Shown here: positions 1-9,543 of the stretch, piece after piece
Layout: each line of letters starts with the position of its first letter
Position numbering within the stretch: position 1 is the first letter of the stretch
From: Catillopecten margaritatus gill symbiont
GTDB lineage: Bacteria > Pseudomonadota > Gammaproteobacteria > PS1 > Pseudothioglobaceae
Assembly: GCA_037956075.1 (NCBI GenBank)
Contig: CP138327.1
Location: 744,001 to 808,000 of the forward strand
Reading direction: 5' to 3'
Length of the DNA stretch: 64,000 nt
Made by a program: the position numbers and the translations under genes
Notes under the pieces: model-generated
The model's input: only the letters and a program-made list of their open reading frames with translations
Database searches by the model: none
Told to the model about the DNA's origin: nothing

Positions 1-137
1 CATTGCGTCTGCGGCAAAATCGCATCGATTTGATTTACCAACGGATTGCCTTTGACCTTAAATTTAATCGCCGCATAACCCAAGACTAAACCCAATCCTA
101 ACGCCAATAAAGAGAAAATGAGAATAGAATTAATCAC
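1..137 (-). CDS. rnfB: RnfB, electron transport complex subunit B (N-terminal part only)
   Basis: Only the first 45 codons are inside the window. Read on the minus strand from a GTG start (137-135) that overlaps the TGA stop of rnfA, it gives a hydrophobic N-terminal helix followed by a short linker, as in RnfB, the subunit of the Rnf ion-translocating ferredoxin:NAD oxidoreductase that carries the N-terminal membrane anchor and iron-sulfur clusters. The cluster-binding cysteines lie beyond the window edge. The rnfA-rnfB order and the 4-base overlap (GTGA) support translational coupling and the identification. Confidence 0.85.
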   Translation of the reverse strand, partial: MINSILIFSLLALGLGLVLGYAAIKFKVKGNPLVNQIDAILPQTQ

Positions 138-709
138 GCCAATCCAATGAAACCCATAAATGCCATTGACATTAACCCCGCTGTAATCAACGCAATCGGA
201 ACCCCTTTAAAAACTTCTGGCACATTTGCCCCGTCAATGCGTTCACGAATAGTGGAAAACAATACCAAAACAAAAGAAAAACCAATCGCCGCACCAAAAC
301 CATAAACCGCTGATGCCAAAAACCCATTATCTTGATTGACATTGAGCAATGCCACACCCAGCACCGCACAATTTGTCGTAATCAAAGGCAAGAATACGCC
401 CAAAGATTGGTGTAAAACGGGCGAAGTTTTGTTCACCACTAACTCGGTAAAGCCGACCACACCTGCAATCGTTACGATAAATGCCACCGTGCGTAAATAT
501 TCCATCTCAAACGGAATTAAAATATAAGTATTGATTAAATAACTGCTCACACTTGCCAAAGTCAGCACAAAAGTCGTAGCAAAGCCCATGCCAATCGCCG
601 TTTCCACCTTCTTAGAAACCCCCATAAAGGGACACAAGCCTAAGAATTTTACCAAGACGAAATTATTTACTAAAATCGTGCTGACTAAAATTAAAATATA
701 TTCGTTCAT
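134..709 (-). CDS. rnfA: RnfA, electron transport complex subunit A
   Basis: A 191-residue integral membrane protein with about six hydrophobic segments, matching the usual RnfA length (about 193). RnfA pairs with RnfE in the membrane core of the Rnf complex, which couples electron transfer between ferredoxin and NAD to ion movement. Two conserved cysteines, in LGLCPFMG (about residue 26) and TTNCAVLG (about 114), are the family's ligands for the membrane-embedded 2Fe-2S centre. The gene is followed directly by rnfB with a GTGA overlap, and is probably first in the rnf operon. The ATG start at 709 has no alternative nearby. Confidence 0.93.
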   Translation of the reverse strand: MNEYILILVSTILVNNFVLVKFLGLCPFMGVSKKVETAIGMGFATTFVLTLASVSSYLINTYILIPFEMEYLRTVAFIVTIAGVVGFTELVVNKTSPVLHQSLGVFLPLITTNCAVLGVALLNVNQDNGFLASAVYGFGAAIGFSFVLVLFSTIRERIDGANVPEVFKGVPIALITAGLMSMAFMGFIGLA

Positions 710-719
710 AGTGTTGATT

Positions 720-1457
720 TTAACTTAAAAAGAGCTTTAAAAGTCCAAACGAACTAATCAACAACAATGCCGAGCCCACCCAGCGTTTAAATAATGCATC
801 ATTCTGAATAATTTTTTCGTGTAATTTGAGTCCAATGATATGCCCAATTGCCGCTCCAGGAATCAGCATCAATGATAATTGCCAATCAATCGCCACACCC
901 AACGCCACAAAAGTTGCCATTTTAATACTCACCAAAATAAACCACAGCACAAACAGCGTATTGCGCAAATATTCCTTCGCCACATAACGCATATACACCG
1001 CTACCATCAGTGGCGCACCCGTCAGTGAAGTGCCTGCCACATAACCGCCTAAAATCAGTAAGAATTTATCTACCCACGGACGATGTGAAGTGATTTTGCG
1101 GTTAAAAATCCAAGTAATTGCATAGAAAATTGTAATCGAATAAACGAAAATAATCATCACTTTATCAGGCAACGCCAACAACCCAAACACACCAATTAAA
1201 GTCGGCGGAATAATCCACCAAAGCGAGTGTTTAAGATATTTCCAATCGACTTGTTTAATCGATTTTGATAAAGTCAATGATGAGAAAAACAACAGATGAA
1301 GCCCAATGATAGGCAACCAATAAACGGGCGAACCCCCTAAAAGCAACATCAATGGCAAACCCAACGCAGCCCCACCAAAGCCAAGACCTGTACGCACAAA
1401 TCCTGCCCACATAAAAATTAAGACGACTAAAAGTAGCTCTGTATTAGAAAAAATCAT
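720..1457 (-). CDS. TauE/SafE-family sulfite/organic anion exporter
   Basis: A 245-residue protein with about eight hydrophobic helices in two similar halves, the layout of the TauE/SafE (PF01925) permease family, which exports or imports sulfite, sulfoacetate and related anions. Glycine- and proline-rich stretches ([23 protein letters not shown]) near the start of each half fit the family. It ends 10 bases before rnfA on the same strand, so the two may be co-transcribed. In a sulfur oxidiser a sulfite-handling role is attractive, but the substrate cannot be read from sequence. Confidence 0.8.
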   Translation of the reverse strand: MIFSNTELLLVVLIFMWAGFVRTGLGFGGAALGLPLMLLLGGSPVYWLPIIGLHLLFFSSLTLSKSIKQVDWKYLKHSLWWIIPPTLIGVFGLLALPDKVMIIFVYSITIFYAITWIFNRKITSHRPWVDKFLLILGGYVAGTSLTGAPLMVAVYMRYVAKEYLRNTLFVLWFILVSIKMATFVALGVAIDWQLSLMLIPGAAIGHIIGLKLHEKIIQNDALFKRWVGSALLLISSFGLLKLFLS

Positions 1458-1500
1458 AGCGCTAATTTTGCCCTAAGAGGCGTGCAATTAGAATAATTTA

Positions 1501-1647
1501 TTAGGATTTTTTGTTAAAAAATATGACAGCAATAACGATAAAGCCAATACCCGTTAACACGGGAGGAATGATGCTGTTTGCTATACCAAGCACTATCATA
1601 ATTAATGCAATTATTATAAGTAAGACTGATAAATATTCTGTTTTCAT
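1501..1647 (-). CDS. Small membrane protein, 48 residues
   Basis: A short reading frame starting at ATG 1647, three bases after the stop of the YHS-domain gene, and ending TAA at 1501. The product begins MKTEYLSVLL and is almost wholly hydrophobic, with two likely membrane passes around a central SIIPP turn and a charged NKKS tail. Its position immediately after the YHS and cytochrome P460 genes suggests one operon. I do not recognise the family; coding status rests on spacing and composition only. Confidence 0.55.
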   Translation of the reverse strand: MKTEYLSVLLIIIALIMIVLGIANSIIPPVLTGIGFIVIAVIFFNKKS

Positions 1648-1650
1648 TTT

Positions 1651-2112
1651 TTAATACACTTCAATAATTGCTTGCCATGCTTTGTCTGCAACTTTTTTGT
1701 ATTCTATCTGGTTGCCTTCAACCCAGCGATTACGCCCTCGTGCTGAATAAAAAAGATGTAATTTCCCAGAAAATATTTCCCAATGTGTGCCGTCAGTTTT
1801 AACCAAACCTTCTCCTAAACTGAGAGCATTTGAGCAATGACCGTTATACACAGGCGCATATTTATCTGGATTTTCAACAAATTTATCCAGATTTTCTTTA
1901 TTGCTAAAATTCCATTTTGCCTCTTTCCAATAATGTTGATACGAACTATTACCGAGTGTCGCTTTATGCTGTTTTATATTGTCAGGCTGATGATAAGCAA
2001 CGGCATCATAACCACCAATCGCAACACCGCCAAAAAAACTCTTACTAACTGGTTCTGCGGCATAAATCAAACCGCAAAACAGCACAAGGCAAGAAAATAA
2101 TATTTTTTTCAT
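1651..2112 (-). CDS. YHS-domain periplasmic protein
   Basis: A 153-residue protein with a cleavable signal peptide (about residues 1-18, ending near LIYA) followed by a YHS-type domain: GGYDAVAYHQPD, then a WNFSNKENLDKFVENPDKYAP segment and NGHCSNALSLGEG. Stand-alone periplasmic YHS proteins are thought to bind metal or haem, but no general reaction is established. It starts 10 bases after the stop of the cytochrome P460 gene and was probably transcribed with it. One cysteine and several histidines of the mature protein could act as ligands. Confidence 0.8.
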   Translation of the reverse strand: MKKILFSCLVLFCGLIYAAEPVSKSFFGGVAIGGYDAVAYHQPDNIKQHKATLGNSSYQHYWKEAKWNFSNKENLDKFVENPDKYAPVYNGHCSNALSLGEGLVKTDGTHWEIFSGKLHLFYSARGRNRWVEGNQIEYKKVADKAWQAIIEVY

Positions 2113-2121
2113 TATATCAGC

Positions 2122-2634
2122 TTAGTGCTTTCTTAAAAAATCCCCAGTGGTAAAAACAAAATCATCTTTAGCAGCGATGGTATGACACCCTATACAAAAA
2201 TTATTCTGTTCTACTTTGCCATTTTGACCTGCAATCCAGCCCCAGTTTTTTGCACTGGGTGTTTTGCTTGATGCCAATTTCACCATAATCGTTAAATCGG
2301 TTGGTTTTTGAGATTTAAACGCCTTCAAATCATCAAATTGTTCCTTTACAATAACAGTGCCTACGGGTAAATTATAAGGGGCAGACCCTTGAAGCGTCTT
2401 TGCACCAATATCATTTACATAAACATCTCTATAACCATTTCTACCTTTATGCACATTACCAACAAAACCCGTTGTATCGCCTGTTGCGGTTTTTCCTTCA
2501 GTTATTTTTGTCCAATTTTTAAAACCTGCCCATCTATTATCAGAAATTTTCGTGTAATCCGCAGAACACCCTGCAAAAAGCACAACTGTTGATAAAAGTA
2601 AGCCCAATCTCATTTTATTCGTTTTTGATTTCAT
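2122..2634 (-). CDS. Cytochrome P460-family c-type haem lipoprotein
   Basis: A 170-residue protein with a lipoprotein signal ending in the lipobox LFAGC (Cys23) and a single c-type haem site, CIGCH, at about residues 147-151, close to the C-terminus as in cytochrome P460 and cytochrome c'-beta. P460 proteins oxidise hydroxylamine and/or bind NO; the true P460 cofactor needs a lysine cross-linked to the haem, which cannot be assigned here without alignment. The downstream YHS and small membrane genes look like the same operon. Start ATG 2634 has a good AAGGAG upstream; the IS1595 element begins only 24 bp upstream of this start, so the native promoter was probably displaced. Confidence 0.85.
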   Translation of the reverse strand: MKSKTNKMRLGLLLSTVVLFAGCSADYTKISDNRWAGFKNWTKITEGKTATGDTTGFVGNVHKGRNGYRDVYVNDIGAKTLQGSAPYNLPVGTVIVKEQFDDLKAFKSQKPTDLTIMVKLASSKTPSAKNWGWIAGQNGKVEQNNFCIGCHTIAAKDDFVFTTGDFLRKH

Positions 2635-2657
2635 TTTTTCTCCTTAATATAAAAATT

Positions 2658-3404
2658 GGGTCTTAACTAGTTAAGCAATTTTTAATTGCTTAAAATACTA
2701 GTTATGAAAAGGAAAAATAAGTATTACAACCGTTCAAGACTTTCAGAGGCAAAATTTAGAGAAGTTATTAAATATTTTTCAGTGGATTTAAGCGCTACTC
2801 AAATAGCACAATTAACCAATCTAAATTTAAACACTGTTAATAAAATTTTGACACTTGTAAGGATAAGAATTTTTGAATTATCAGACCAATATCAACTTCA
2901 ATCTGCCCCACTAGTGGGGCAGATTGAAGTTGATGAAAGCTACTTTGGTGCTCGGCGCGTCCGTGGGAAACGCGGCCGAGGTGCCAGGGGCAAGATAATC
3001 GTATTTGGCTTATTGAAACGAGGTGATAAGGTTTATACTCAAATTATAGAAAAGTGCGATAGAATAACCCTTCACAGCATAATAAAAGACAAAACATCAA
3101 CAGATAGTATTATTAATTCTGACGGATGGCGTGGATATAATGGCTTGGTAGATTTTGGCTATAAAAAGCATTATCGTGTTCATCATGGTAAGAATGAATT
3201 TGCCAGAGGAAATTCTCATATTAACGGCATCGAATCTTTTGGGGTTATGCTAAAATTAGACTAGTAAAATTTAAAGGAATGAATAAAAAAATGTTTAAAT
3301 ATCATCTTAAAGAATGTGAATTTAGATTTAATAATCGTAAGCAAGATATGTATAAAATCTTACTTGATAATTTTAGAAAAGAGCCGCTTAACTAGTTAAG
3401 ACCC
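2658..3404 (+). mobile_element. IS1595-family insertion sequence (ISXO2/IS1016 type)
   Basis: A complete 747-bp element. Both ends carry the same perfect 19-bp inverted repeat, GGGTCTTAACTAGTTAAGC, at 2658-2676 and 3386-3404. An 8-bp direct repeat TAAAAATT flanks it (2650-2657 and 3405-3412), the duplication length typical of the IS1595 family. It encodes one DDE-type transposase, which carries a frameshift. The inner 14 bp of the end (CTTAACTAGTTAAG) is itself palindromic, which makes the two ends direct repeats of each other as well as inverted repeats. Perfect ends and target duplication indicate a recent insertion. Confidence 0.93.
2704..3395 (+). pseudogene. IS1595-family transposase, frameshifted near the C-terminus
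   Basis: The frame from ATG 2704 encodes a helix-turn-helix-like N-terminus and the ISXO2-like DDE domain (VGQIEVDESYFGARR, then SDGWRGYNG and the HHGKNEFARG/INGIESF region). At the run TTTTGGGG (3237-3244) the frame shifts and the protein stops at 3264. One extra T would restore IESFWGYAKIRLVKF and continue through HLKECEFRFNNR to a stop at 3393-3395 inside the right terminal repeat, the expected family C-terminus. So the gene lost one base, unless a ribosomal frameshift on this slippery run rescues it. Confidence 0.85.
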
Positions 3405-3417
3405 TAAAAATTTATAA

Positions 3418-3582
3418 TTAACCTGCTCGTATTATACGACAGATATGGTTAAAAAGTTGCAGGCATAAAATTAACCACTCTCGCTCTTCCATTTTAAGAT
3501 TAGTTAAATGCTTGCCCTCATTGTTCTTTGTATATACCTTGTGTTTGACATTTTTTACTATGACAGAGTAGGATACCAATCT
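3418..3582 (-). pseudogene. Possible C-terminal fragment of an unrecognised gene in a 345-bp gap
   Basis: Between the IS (ends 3404) and the lipoprotein gene at 3758 the only structure I see is this open frame on the minus strand, 54 codons ending in TAA at 3418. It reads like real protein near its end (HLTNLKMEEREWLILCLQLF) but has no plausible start and a stop immediately upstream, with possible frame changes beyond it. It could be the tail of a degraded mobile or accessory gene. I cannot name a family. The rest of the gap is AT-rich with no further signal. Confidence 0.25.
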
Positions 3583-3757
3583 TTATACGCACCAATACTC
3601 TTACCTTGTGGATAACAGCTCCTTTGTTTAAAAAGAAAACTCTATGGCGCTATATTTTAAAAAAAATAATATCAATTTATTTTTTAGGTATACTTTCCAC
3701 GGTTATTTATTCAATAGATTAATAACAAAAATTATTAACTTTTTTTAGGATTTAAAA

Positions 3758-3886
3758 ATGAAAAAATTATTATCAACGCTACCATTTATCGTATTATTAA
3801 CTGCCTGTGGAGAACCTGAAGTAAAGCCAACACCTGTGATGGCGCACGATTTAATTGAAAATCCTGGTGCATTTAAGACCAAATAA
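3758..3886 (+). CDS. Small lipoprotein, 42 residues
   Basis: A 42-residue frame with ATG at 3758 and a classic lipoprotein signal (basic MKK, hydrophobic core, lipobox LLTAC at about residues 13-17) followed by GEPEVKPTP and a short HDLIENPGAF tail. The mature part is only about 26 residues. Its shape, a Cys-anchored short chain ending in an x-ENP-x helix, resembles the small EexN-type entry-exclusion lipoproteins, but the resemblance is weak. It converges on glmM, ending 8 bases from the glmM stop. Confidence 0.65.
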   Translation: MKKLLSTLPFIVLLTACGEPEVKPTPVMAHDLIENPGAFKTK

Positions 3887-3893
3887 GGTCTGA

Positions 3894-5222
3894 TTAACTC
3901 AGTGTCTCGGCTAATGCCTGAGCACTTTGCTGAACCTGCGTTAAGTCCCTACCTTCAACCATCACTCGAATGAGTGGCTCGGTACCAGAGGCACGGATTA
4001 GCACTCTACCCGATTCACCTAAGGTGCTTTCTACTTTGGTTTGTGCTTTTTTTAGCGCCTTGTGGGCTGATAAATCAATTTTTGCTCCGGTTTTAACATT
4101 GATTAAGACTTGGGGATATTTTTGCACTTCGGCTTTCAATTCTGCTAAGGTCTTGTCGCTTTTGATAACAACTTCCAACACCTGTAAGGCGGCAATAATA
4201 GCGTCACCTGAGGTGGTTTGATTGAGGCAAATAATATGCCCTGAACCTTCACCACCGAGAATCGCATTATTTTTTTGCATTTGTTCCATGACAAATCTAT
4301 CGCCAACATCGGACTCTATGAAATTAATGTTTAATGCTTGATAGCCGTGACGCACACCGAGATTGGTCATTTTGGTGCCGACTACGGTGTTGTTGCTTAG
4401 TCGATTTTGTGCTTGCCAAGCTTTGGCAATGATAAAAACCAGCTCGTCACCATCAATCAATTCACCTTGTGAATCTACCATCATTAGGCGGTCACCGTCA
4501 CCGTCGAAAGCGATACCTAAATCGGCTTTTTTCTCGAGCACAGTTGCTTGTAAATTTTTGGTATCGGTTGCACCACAATTGAGATTAATGTTAAAACCAT
4601 CGGGTTGATTGTTGATGACGGTGAGGTTGGCGCCTAATTCGGAAAATACATTTTCGGCAATGTGATAAGTTGCACCATTTGCACAATCTACTATGATATT
4701 AAGACTGGATAAATCAATCTCTTTGTCAAATGAATGTTTGCAAAAATCAATATAACGCCCTAGTGATTGTTCGTGGCGAATGGCTTTGCCGATGTTTTCA
4801 CTGCTGACGCTAAGCATCGGTTGCTGTAGTCGCTCTTCAATGTCTTTTTGGTCTTGATCACTGAGTTTGAAGCCTTTGTCGGAGAAGAATTTAACGCCGT
4901 TATCTTGGAAATGATTGTGCGATGCACTGATTACCACACCTGCTGTGGCGCTATAAGTTTGCGTGAGATAGGCGATAGCAGGGGTTGGCATTGGGCCCAA
5001 AAGCCCAACATCAACACCTGCGGATAAAAAGCCTGCTTCTAATGCTGATTCAAATAAATAGCCTGAAACACGAGTGTCTTTACCAATGACAACACTGGGA
5101 TTTTCATGGTTTTGTGCCAAAACTGAGCCGACTGCCCAGCCTAATTTTAGGAAAAAATCCGCTGTAATTGGCTTAACACCCACTTCACCTCGTATGCCAT
5201 CCGTTCCAAAATAATTAGCCAT
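3894..5222 (-). CDS. glmM: GlmM, phosphoglucosamine mutase
   Basis: A 442-residue enzyme that converts glucosamine-6-phosphate to glucosamine-1-phosphate for UDP-GlcNAc, hence peptidoglycan and lipopolysaccharide. Key motifs are the N-terminal [12 protein letters not shown], the phosphoserine loop [12 protein letters not shown] (about residue 100), the metal-binding DGDGDR and the C-terminal phosphate loop [13 protein letters not shown] take ATG 5222 as the start; an in-frame TTG at 5228 is less likely. It overlaps the 3' end of folP by 8 bases, continuing the common ftsH-folP-glmM arrangement. Confidence 0.96.
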   Translation of the reverse strand: MANYFGTDGIRGEVGVKPITADFFLKLGWAVGSVLAQNHENPSVVIGKDTRVSGYLFESALEAGFLSAGVDVGLLGPMPTPAIAYLTQTYSATAGVVISASHNHFQDNGVKFFSDKGFKLSDQDQKDIEERLQQPMLSVSSENIGKAIRHEQSLGRYIDFCKHSFDKEIDLSSLNIIVDCANGATYHIAENVFSELGANLTVINNQPDGFNINLNCGATDTKNLQATVLEKKADLGIAFDGDGDRLMMVDSQGELIDGDELVFIIAKAWQAQNRLSNNTVVGTKMTNLGVRHGYQALNINFIESDVGDRFVMEQMQKNNAILGGEGSGHIICLNQTTSGDAIIAALQVLEVVIKSDKTLAELKAEVQKYPQVLINVKTGAKIDLSAHKALKKAQTKVESTLGESGRVLIRASGTEPLIRVMVEGRDLTQVQQSAQALAETLS

Positions 5223-6015
5223 TTTCAACCTTGTTTATTACCATTAATGCGTCTTTGGTTGCTAAAACATCATGCACACGCACAATATTAGCCCCTTTTT
5301 GAACGGCTATTATAGCCCCTGCAACGCTACCCACTACCCTTTCATCAACTTTTCTATCATTCAACATTTGCCCAATCATTCGTTTGCGTGACAATCCTGC
5401 CAACAAAGGCAAGCCCAGAGATTTGAATTCATCAAAACGACGCAAAATTTCTAAATTATGTTCATAGGTTTTGCCAAAGCCGAAACCTGGGTCTAAAATC
5501 AATCTGCTTTCACTAATTCCTGCGTCAACACAAGCGTTAATTCTGTCTTTAAAAAAGTGTTTAATATCTGCCACCACATCATCATACTCAGGATTATTTT
5601 GCATACTCCGTGGGCTGCCTTGCATGTGCATCAAGCAAATATCAGCGTCTAATTCAGCCACTGTTTCCAACGCACTTTCGGCACTCAACGCACACACATC
5701 GTTAATCAATTTTGCCCCTGCTTGAACAGCGAGTGTCATCACTTTTGGCTTTGAAGTGTCAATAGAAATGGGAATATTTGTTATTTTAACAAGGGCTTCA
5801 ATCACAGGAATTACTCGTGCAATTTCATCTTCAAGAGAAACCGCTTCCGCACCTGGGCGAGTTGATTCTCCGCCAATATCAATAATATCCGCCCCCTGCT
5901 CAATCATCCGTTGCGCACTTTGAATCGCATCAGTAACCTCAAAATGCCGACCACCATCCGAAAATGAATCGGGTGTTACATTTAACACACCCATAATTTT
6001 AGGCTGAGTAGCCAT
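5215..6015 (-). CDS. folP: FolP, dihydropteroate synthase
   Basis: A 266-residue cytosolic TIM-barrel enzyme that joins dihydropterin pyrophosphate to p-aminobenzoate in folate synthesis. It shows the two family signatures, [14 protein letters not shown] (about residues 9-22) and [15 protein letters not shown] (about 43-57), plus the substrate-binding DPGFGFGKT and the [11 protein letters not shown] loop. It sits 6 bases downstream of ftsH and overlaps glmM, so the three are very likely one operon. Confidence 0.96.
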   Translation of the reverse strand: MATQPKIMGVLNVTPDSFSDGGRHFEVTDAIQSAQRMIEQGADIIDIGGESTRPGAEAVSLEDEIARVIPVIEALVKITNIPISIDTSKPKVMTLAVQAGAKLINDVCALSAESALETVAELDADICLMHMQGSPRSMQNNPEYDDVVADIKHFFKDRINACVDAGISESRLILDPGFGFGKTYEHNLEILRRFDEFKSLGLPLLAGLSRKRMIGQMLNDRKVDERVVGSVAGAIIAVQKGANIVRVHDVLATKDALMVINKVENG

Positions 6016-6021
6016 ATCGTT

Positions 6022-7938
6022 TTAAGCGAATTTTTCGTCTAATGGGGCTTCGGTTTCCTCTGTTGTTTTCTCTGTTGTTTCTGTTTCAAGCCCGCTTCCC
6101 AACTCGGTAGAAGCCACATCAGAATCAACAATCACCGCCGCTTCACGCATCGGCACTCTTGCCATTAAATCATCAATTTGTTCTTTATCAATGGTTTCAA
6201 ATTCCATTAATGCTTTCGTCATTGAATGCAAAATATCAACATTGTCTTCCAATATTTTTAGCGCAATCGCGTAATTCGCATCAATAATCGTGCGAATTTC
6301 AGAGTCAATCACTTTAAAAGTGTCCTCTGAAATATGTTTGTGCTTAGTCACTTGTTTACCCAAAAATACTTCACCATCATCTTCGCCATATGCCAAAGGT
6401 CCTAATGCTTCAGACATACCCCATTGTTTAACCATTTTGTGTGCAATTTCAGTGGCGCGTTCAATGTCATTGCTCGCACCTGTCGTTACCGCATCATCGC
6501 CATAAATCAAGCCTTCGGCAATTCGCCCACCAAATAATGAGCATATTTGTGAATTTAATTTGCGTTTAGAAATGCTATAACTGTCTTTTTCTGGCAAGAA
6601 CATCGTTACGCCTAACGCACGCCCTCTCGGAATAATACTAACTTTATAAACAGGGTCGTGCTCAGGCACCAAACGCCCGACAATCGCATGTCCCGCTTCG
6701 TGATAAGCGGTCATTTTCTTCTCAGATTCGTCCATTGCCATCGATTTGCGTTCAGCACCCATCATAATCTTATCTTTGGCTTTTTCAAACTCGTTCATAC
6801 CAACCAATTCTTTGTCCTTGCCTGCGGTAATTAATGCTGCTTCATTACACAAATTTGCCAAATCTGCACCCGAAAAACCCGGTGTTCCCTTAGCAATATT
6901 GACTGATTTCACATTTTTTGCAATTGGTAATTTACCCATATGCACTTTTAAAATCGCATCACGACCATTAATATCTGGCAAGCCCACCATCACTTGACGG
7001 TCAAAACGCCCTGGTCTTAATAACGCAGGGTCTAACACATCGGGGCGGTTGGTGGCAGCGATAACGATAATCCCTTCCGAGCCTTCAAAGCCATCCATTT
7101 CAACCAACATTTGGTTTAAAGTTTGCTCTCGTTCATCATGACCACCGCCCATACCTGCACCTCGTTGGCGACCGACGGCATCAATCTCGTCAATAAAAAT
7201 AATACACGGTGCATTTTTCTTCGCTTGCTCAAACATATCACGCACACGAGAGGCGCCAACACCGACAAACATTTCTACAAAATCAGAACCCGAAATGAAG
7301 AAGAAAGGCACTTCTGCCTCGCCTGCAATGGCTTTGGCTAACAGCGTTTTACCCGTTCCTGGAGGACCAACCAATAAAACGCCTTTAGGGATTTTTCCGC
7401 CTACTTTAGTAAATTTAGTCGGCTCGGATAAGAAATCCACTAATTCTTTTACATCTTCCTTAGCCTCTTCCACGCCTGCGACATCTTTAAAAGTGACTTT
7501 TGATTCATCTTTAGGGATTAATCTCGCCTTAGATTTGCCAAAACTCATTGGATTTTTGCCGCCCATCGCACCGCCAGCCCCTTTCATCGTATACAAAATA
7601 ACACCAATTAACAATAAAATTGGTGCCAAAGAAATAATAAGCTGTTTAAAAAACCCCTCTTTTTCAGGCGGTTTAGCGACCACATTCACGCCATTATTAA
7701 GTAAATCACCCATTAAACCTAGGTCGCCTGGGCTGTATGTAGTAAACTCTTGACCACCAGAACCAACACCCACAATACGACTACCTGCAATAGTTACATC
7801 GGAAACATCGCCTTGCTTAACACTTTGAATAAATTGAGAATAAGTAATATTATTCTTCTCTTCACCAGACTGAAATTGACTAAAAAGTGAACTGGCAACA
7901 CTGCCCAAAACCAACCAAAATAACAAACTTTTAAACAT
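6022..7938 (-). CDS. ftsH: FtsH, membrane-bound ATP-dependent zinc metalloprotease
   Basis: A hexameric inner-membrane AAA+ protease that degrades membrane and regulatory proteins, including LpxC in enterics. Two membrane helices flank a periplasmic domain (helix 1 at the start, helix 2 near [13 protein letters not shown]). Then come Walker A GPPGTGKT, Walker [12 protein letters not shown], the second region of homology ending RPGRFDRQV, and the zinc motif HEAGH. I choose ATG 7938 ([10 protein letters not shown]), giving 638 residues like E. coli FtsH (644). The longer frame from 8010 adds 24 residues that do not belong to the family. Confidence 0.96.
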   Translation of the reverse strand: MFKSLLFWLVLGSVASSLFSQFQSGEEKNNITYSQFIQSVKQGDVSDVTIAGSRIVGVGSGGQEFTTYSPGDLGLMGDLLNNGVNVVAKPPEKEGFFKQLIISLAPILLLIGVILYTMKGAGGAMGGKNPMSFGKSKARLIPKDESKVTFKDVAGVEEAKEDVKELVDFLSEPTKFTKVGGKIPKGVLLVGPPGTGKTLLAKAIAGEAEVPFFFISGSDFVEMFVGVGASRVRDMFEQAKKNAPCIIFIDEIDAVGRQRGAGMGGGHDEREQTLNQMLVEMDGFEGSEGIIVIAATNRPDVLDPALLRPGRFDRQVMVGLPDINGRDAILKVHMGKLPIAKNVKSVNIAKGTPGFSGADLANLCNEAALITAGKDKELVGMNEFEKAKDKIMMGAERKSMAMDESEKKMTAYHEAGHAIVGRLVPEHDPVYKVSIIPRGRALGVTMFLPEKDSYSISKRKLNSQICSLFGGRIAEGLIYGDDAVTTGASNDIERATEIAHKMVKQWGMSEALGPLAYGEDDGEVFLGKQVTKHKHISEDTFKVIDSEIRTIIDANYAIALKILEDNVDILHSMTKALMEFETIDKEQIDDLMARVPMREAAVIVDSDVASTELGSGLETETTEKTTEETEAPLDEKFA

Positions 7939-8076
7939 AATATAAAATAAATAAAAATAAGCGAACAAATATACCCTATCTGAGGGCTTCACGACAAAGT
8001 GTTTTTTCAAGGTTTAATGAACAAATAAATTAAAATTCTGTCATAATTACCACTTTACATTTACTCAACAAAAAAC

Positions 8077-8517
8077 ATGTCAAAAATCAACTTACTTTCT
8101 ATTCTTCTTATCTCTAGCTTATTAAGTGCCTGTGGCTTTCACACGCCTAACAACGCTATATCTCTGAACGCATCCATAACTGGTAAATCGGACAGTGCTT
8201 TTGCAACTGAACTTACAAAGCATTTCAACGCTAAAGCAAAACAGTCTTTAATTATTCAAATTGGTGAGGAAGTACAAAAACAACAAGCTACCGCTTATTC
8301 AGGAAATGTCGCTAGCAGCTATACACTAATGCTTAGCGTACCAATTAAAATATCTCGTGATAAAAAAAACCTATTGTCAACAACTTTAACAGCTAGCACA
8401 ACCATTAGCGAAATATCCACATCACAAGCCGATAGACTGAAAATTAATGCAAATTACGCTCAACTTCGAAAAAGACTTGTAACAAACTTATTGAGAAGAT
8501 TAAAAGCGCTTAAATAA
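8077..8517 (+). CDS. lptE: LptE, LPS-assembly lipoprotein
   Basis: A 146-residue outer-membrane lipoprotein with lipobox LLSAC at about residues 15-19, followed by GFHTPNN, the usual start of mature LptE. LptE plugs the LptD barrel and helps insert lipopolysaccharide in the outer leaflet. The identification rests on the lipobox-GFH start, length and the adjacent holA, 6 bases downstream, a conserved gammaproteobacterial pairing. It is divergent from ftsH with about 140 bp between starts. leuS, which often precedes lptE, is not here. Confidence 0.85.
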   Translation: MSKINLLSILLISSLLSACGFHTPNNAISLNASITGKSDSAFATELTKHFNAKAKQSLIIQIGEEVQKQQATAYSGNVASSYTLMLSVPIKISRDKKNLLSTTLTASTTISEISTSQADRLKINANYAQLRKRLVTNLLRRLKALK

Positions 8518-8523
8518 CTTTAA

Positions 8524-9543
8524 ATGCATATTAAGCCTGAACAACTCAAAAGTAATCTAGCCAATCAACTGAATTCGATTTACTTTATTTTTGGTCCAGA
8601 GCTTTTATTGGTTGAGCAAAGTTTAACTCATATTAGAAATACCGCAAAAACACAGGGGTTTGACGATAAAGTCAGTTTTGAAGTGGATGGCAATTTTGAT
8701 TGGGGCGCAATCACAGCCGAACTCTCGGCAGCGTCGTTATTCTCCCCAAAACGCATTATTGAATGTCGTCTTAAAACGGGAAAAATCGGCATTAAAGGCT
8801 CGAAAGCACTGACGGCAATCGCCTCAAATTTACCTAGCGATATTTTGCTTATCCTTTCCACTGGTAAACTTGATTTTGCCCAACAAAAATCAAAATGGTT
8901 TAAAACTTTGGATGCAAACGGTGCGATTGTGCAAGTTTGGGAAGTGCAACGAGAACGCCTTGTTGGCTGGATTGCTAATCATATGGCAGAAGAAGGTTTA
9001 ACCTCTAATCCGAAAATTGCAGAAGGCATCGCCTACTTTACCGAGGGCAATTTACTTGCCTCAATGCAAGAAATTCAGAAGTTAAAAATGGCGTATCCCA
9101 ATGGCAATATCGACACTGATGACTATCTCAAACAACTCAATCAACAATCACATTACACGGTTTATAATTTGGTAGATTCTGCTTTATTGGGCAACAGCGA
9201 ACAAGTACTCAAAATTTATTCAACGATGATTAACGAAAGTGCAATGCCGATTATGTTAAGCAGTATCCTGTATCGAGAAATCAGTGCAATTATTGAAATG
9301 GCGATTGAATTACAACAAGTGAAACAAGTGGAAAGCGTGTTAAACAGCCACCGAGTTTGGCAAAGCAAAAAAGCGGCTATTGGCAATGCACTAAAACACC
9401 ATCCTTACCAACGCCTACAAAAAATGTTATTATCACTCGGACGCATTGACCGATCCATCAAAGGCATGGATAATCTCAATGTGATTGACGAATTACGCAT
9501 ACTCTTACTTACTTTAGCGGGAAAAACACCATGGGCTCAATAA
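8524..9543 (+). CDS. holA: HolA, DNA polymerase III delta subunit
   Basis: A 339-residue subunit of the clamp-loader complex; delta opens the beta clamp. It has the expected N-terminal start MHIKPEQL, the [15 protein letters not shown] segment, a degenerate AAA+ core without a Walker A motif, and the helical C-terminal collar with [10 protein letters not shown] and an [14 protein letters not shown] helix. Length fits the family (about 340). It overlaps the start of proA by 13 bases, suggesting translational coupling of two functionally unrelated genes. Confidence 0.93.
   Translation: MHIKPEQLKSNLANQLNSIYFIFGPELLLVEQSLTHIRNTAKTQGFDDKVSFEVDGNFDWGAITAELSAASLFSPKRIIECRLKTGKIGIKGSKALTAIASNLPSDILLILSTGKLDFAQQKSKWFKTLDANGAIVQVWEVQRERLVGWIANHMAEEGLTSNPKIAEGIAYFTEGNLLASMQEIQKLKMAYPNGNIDTDDYLKQLNQQSHYTVYNLVDSALLGNSEQVLKIYSTMINESAMPIMLSSILYREISAIIEMAIELQQVKQVESVLNSHRVWQSKKAAIGNALKHHPYQRLQKMLLSLGRIDRSIKGMDNLNVIDELRILLLTLAGKTPWAQ

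Noticed and set aside
3600-3757. Additional gene in the gap before the small lipoprotein
   Set aside because: Only short frames full of stops; nothing beyond AT-rich sequence and a possible promoter.
7939-8010. N-terminal 24-residue extension of FtsH
   Set aside because: FtsH family proteins start directly before the first membrane helix; the extension is aromatic-rich and not conserved in the family as I know it.
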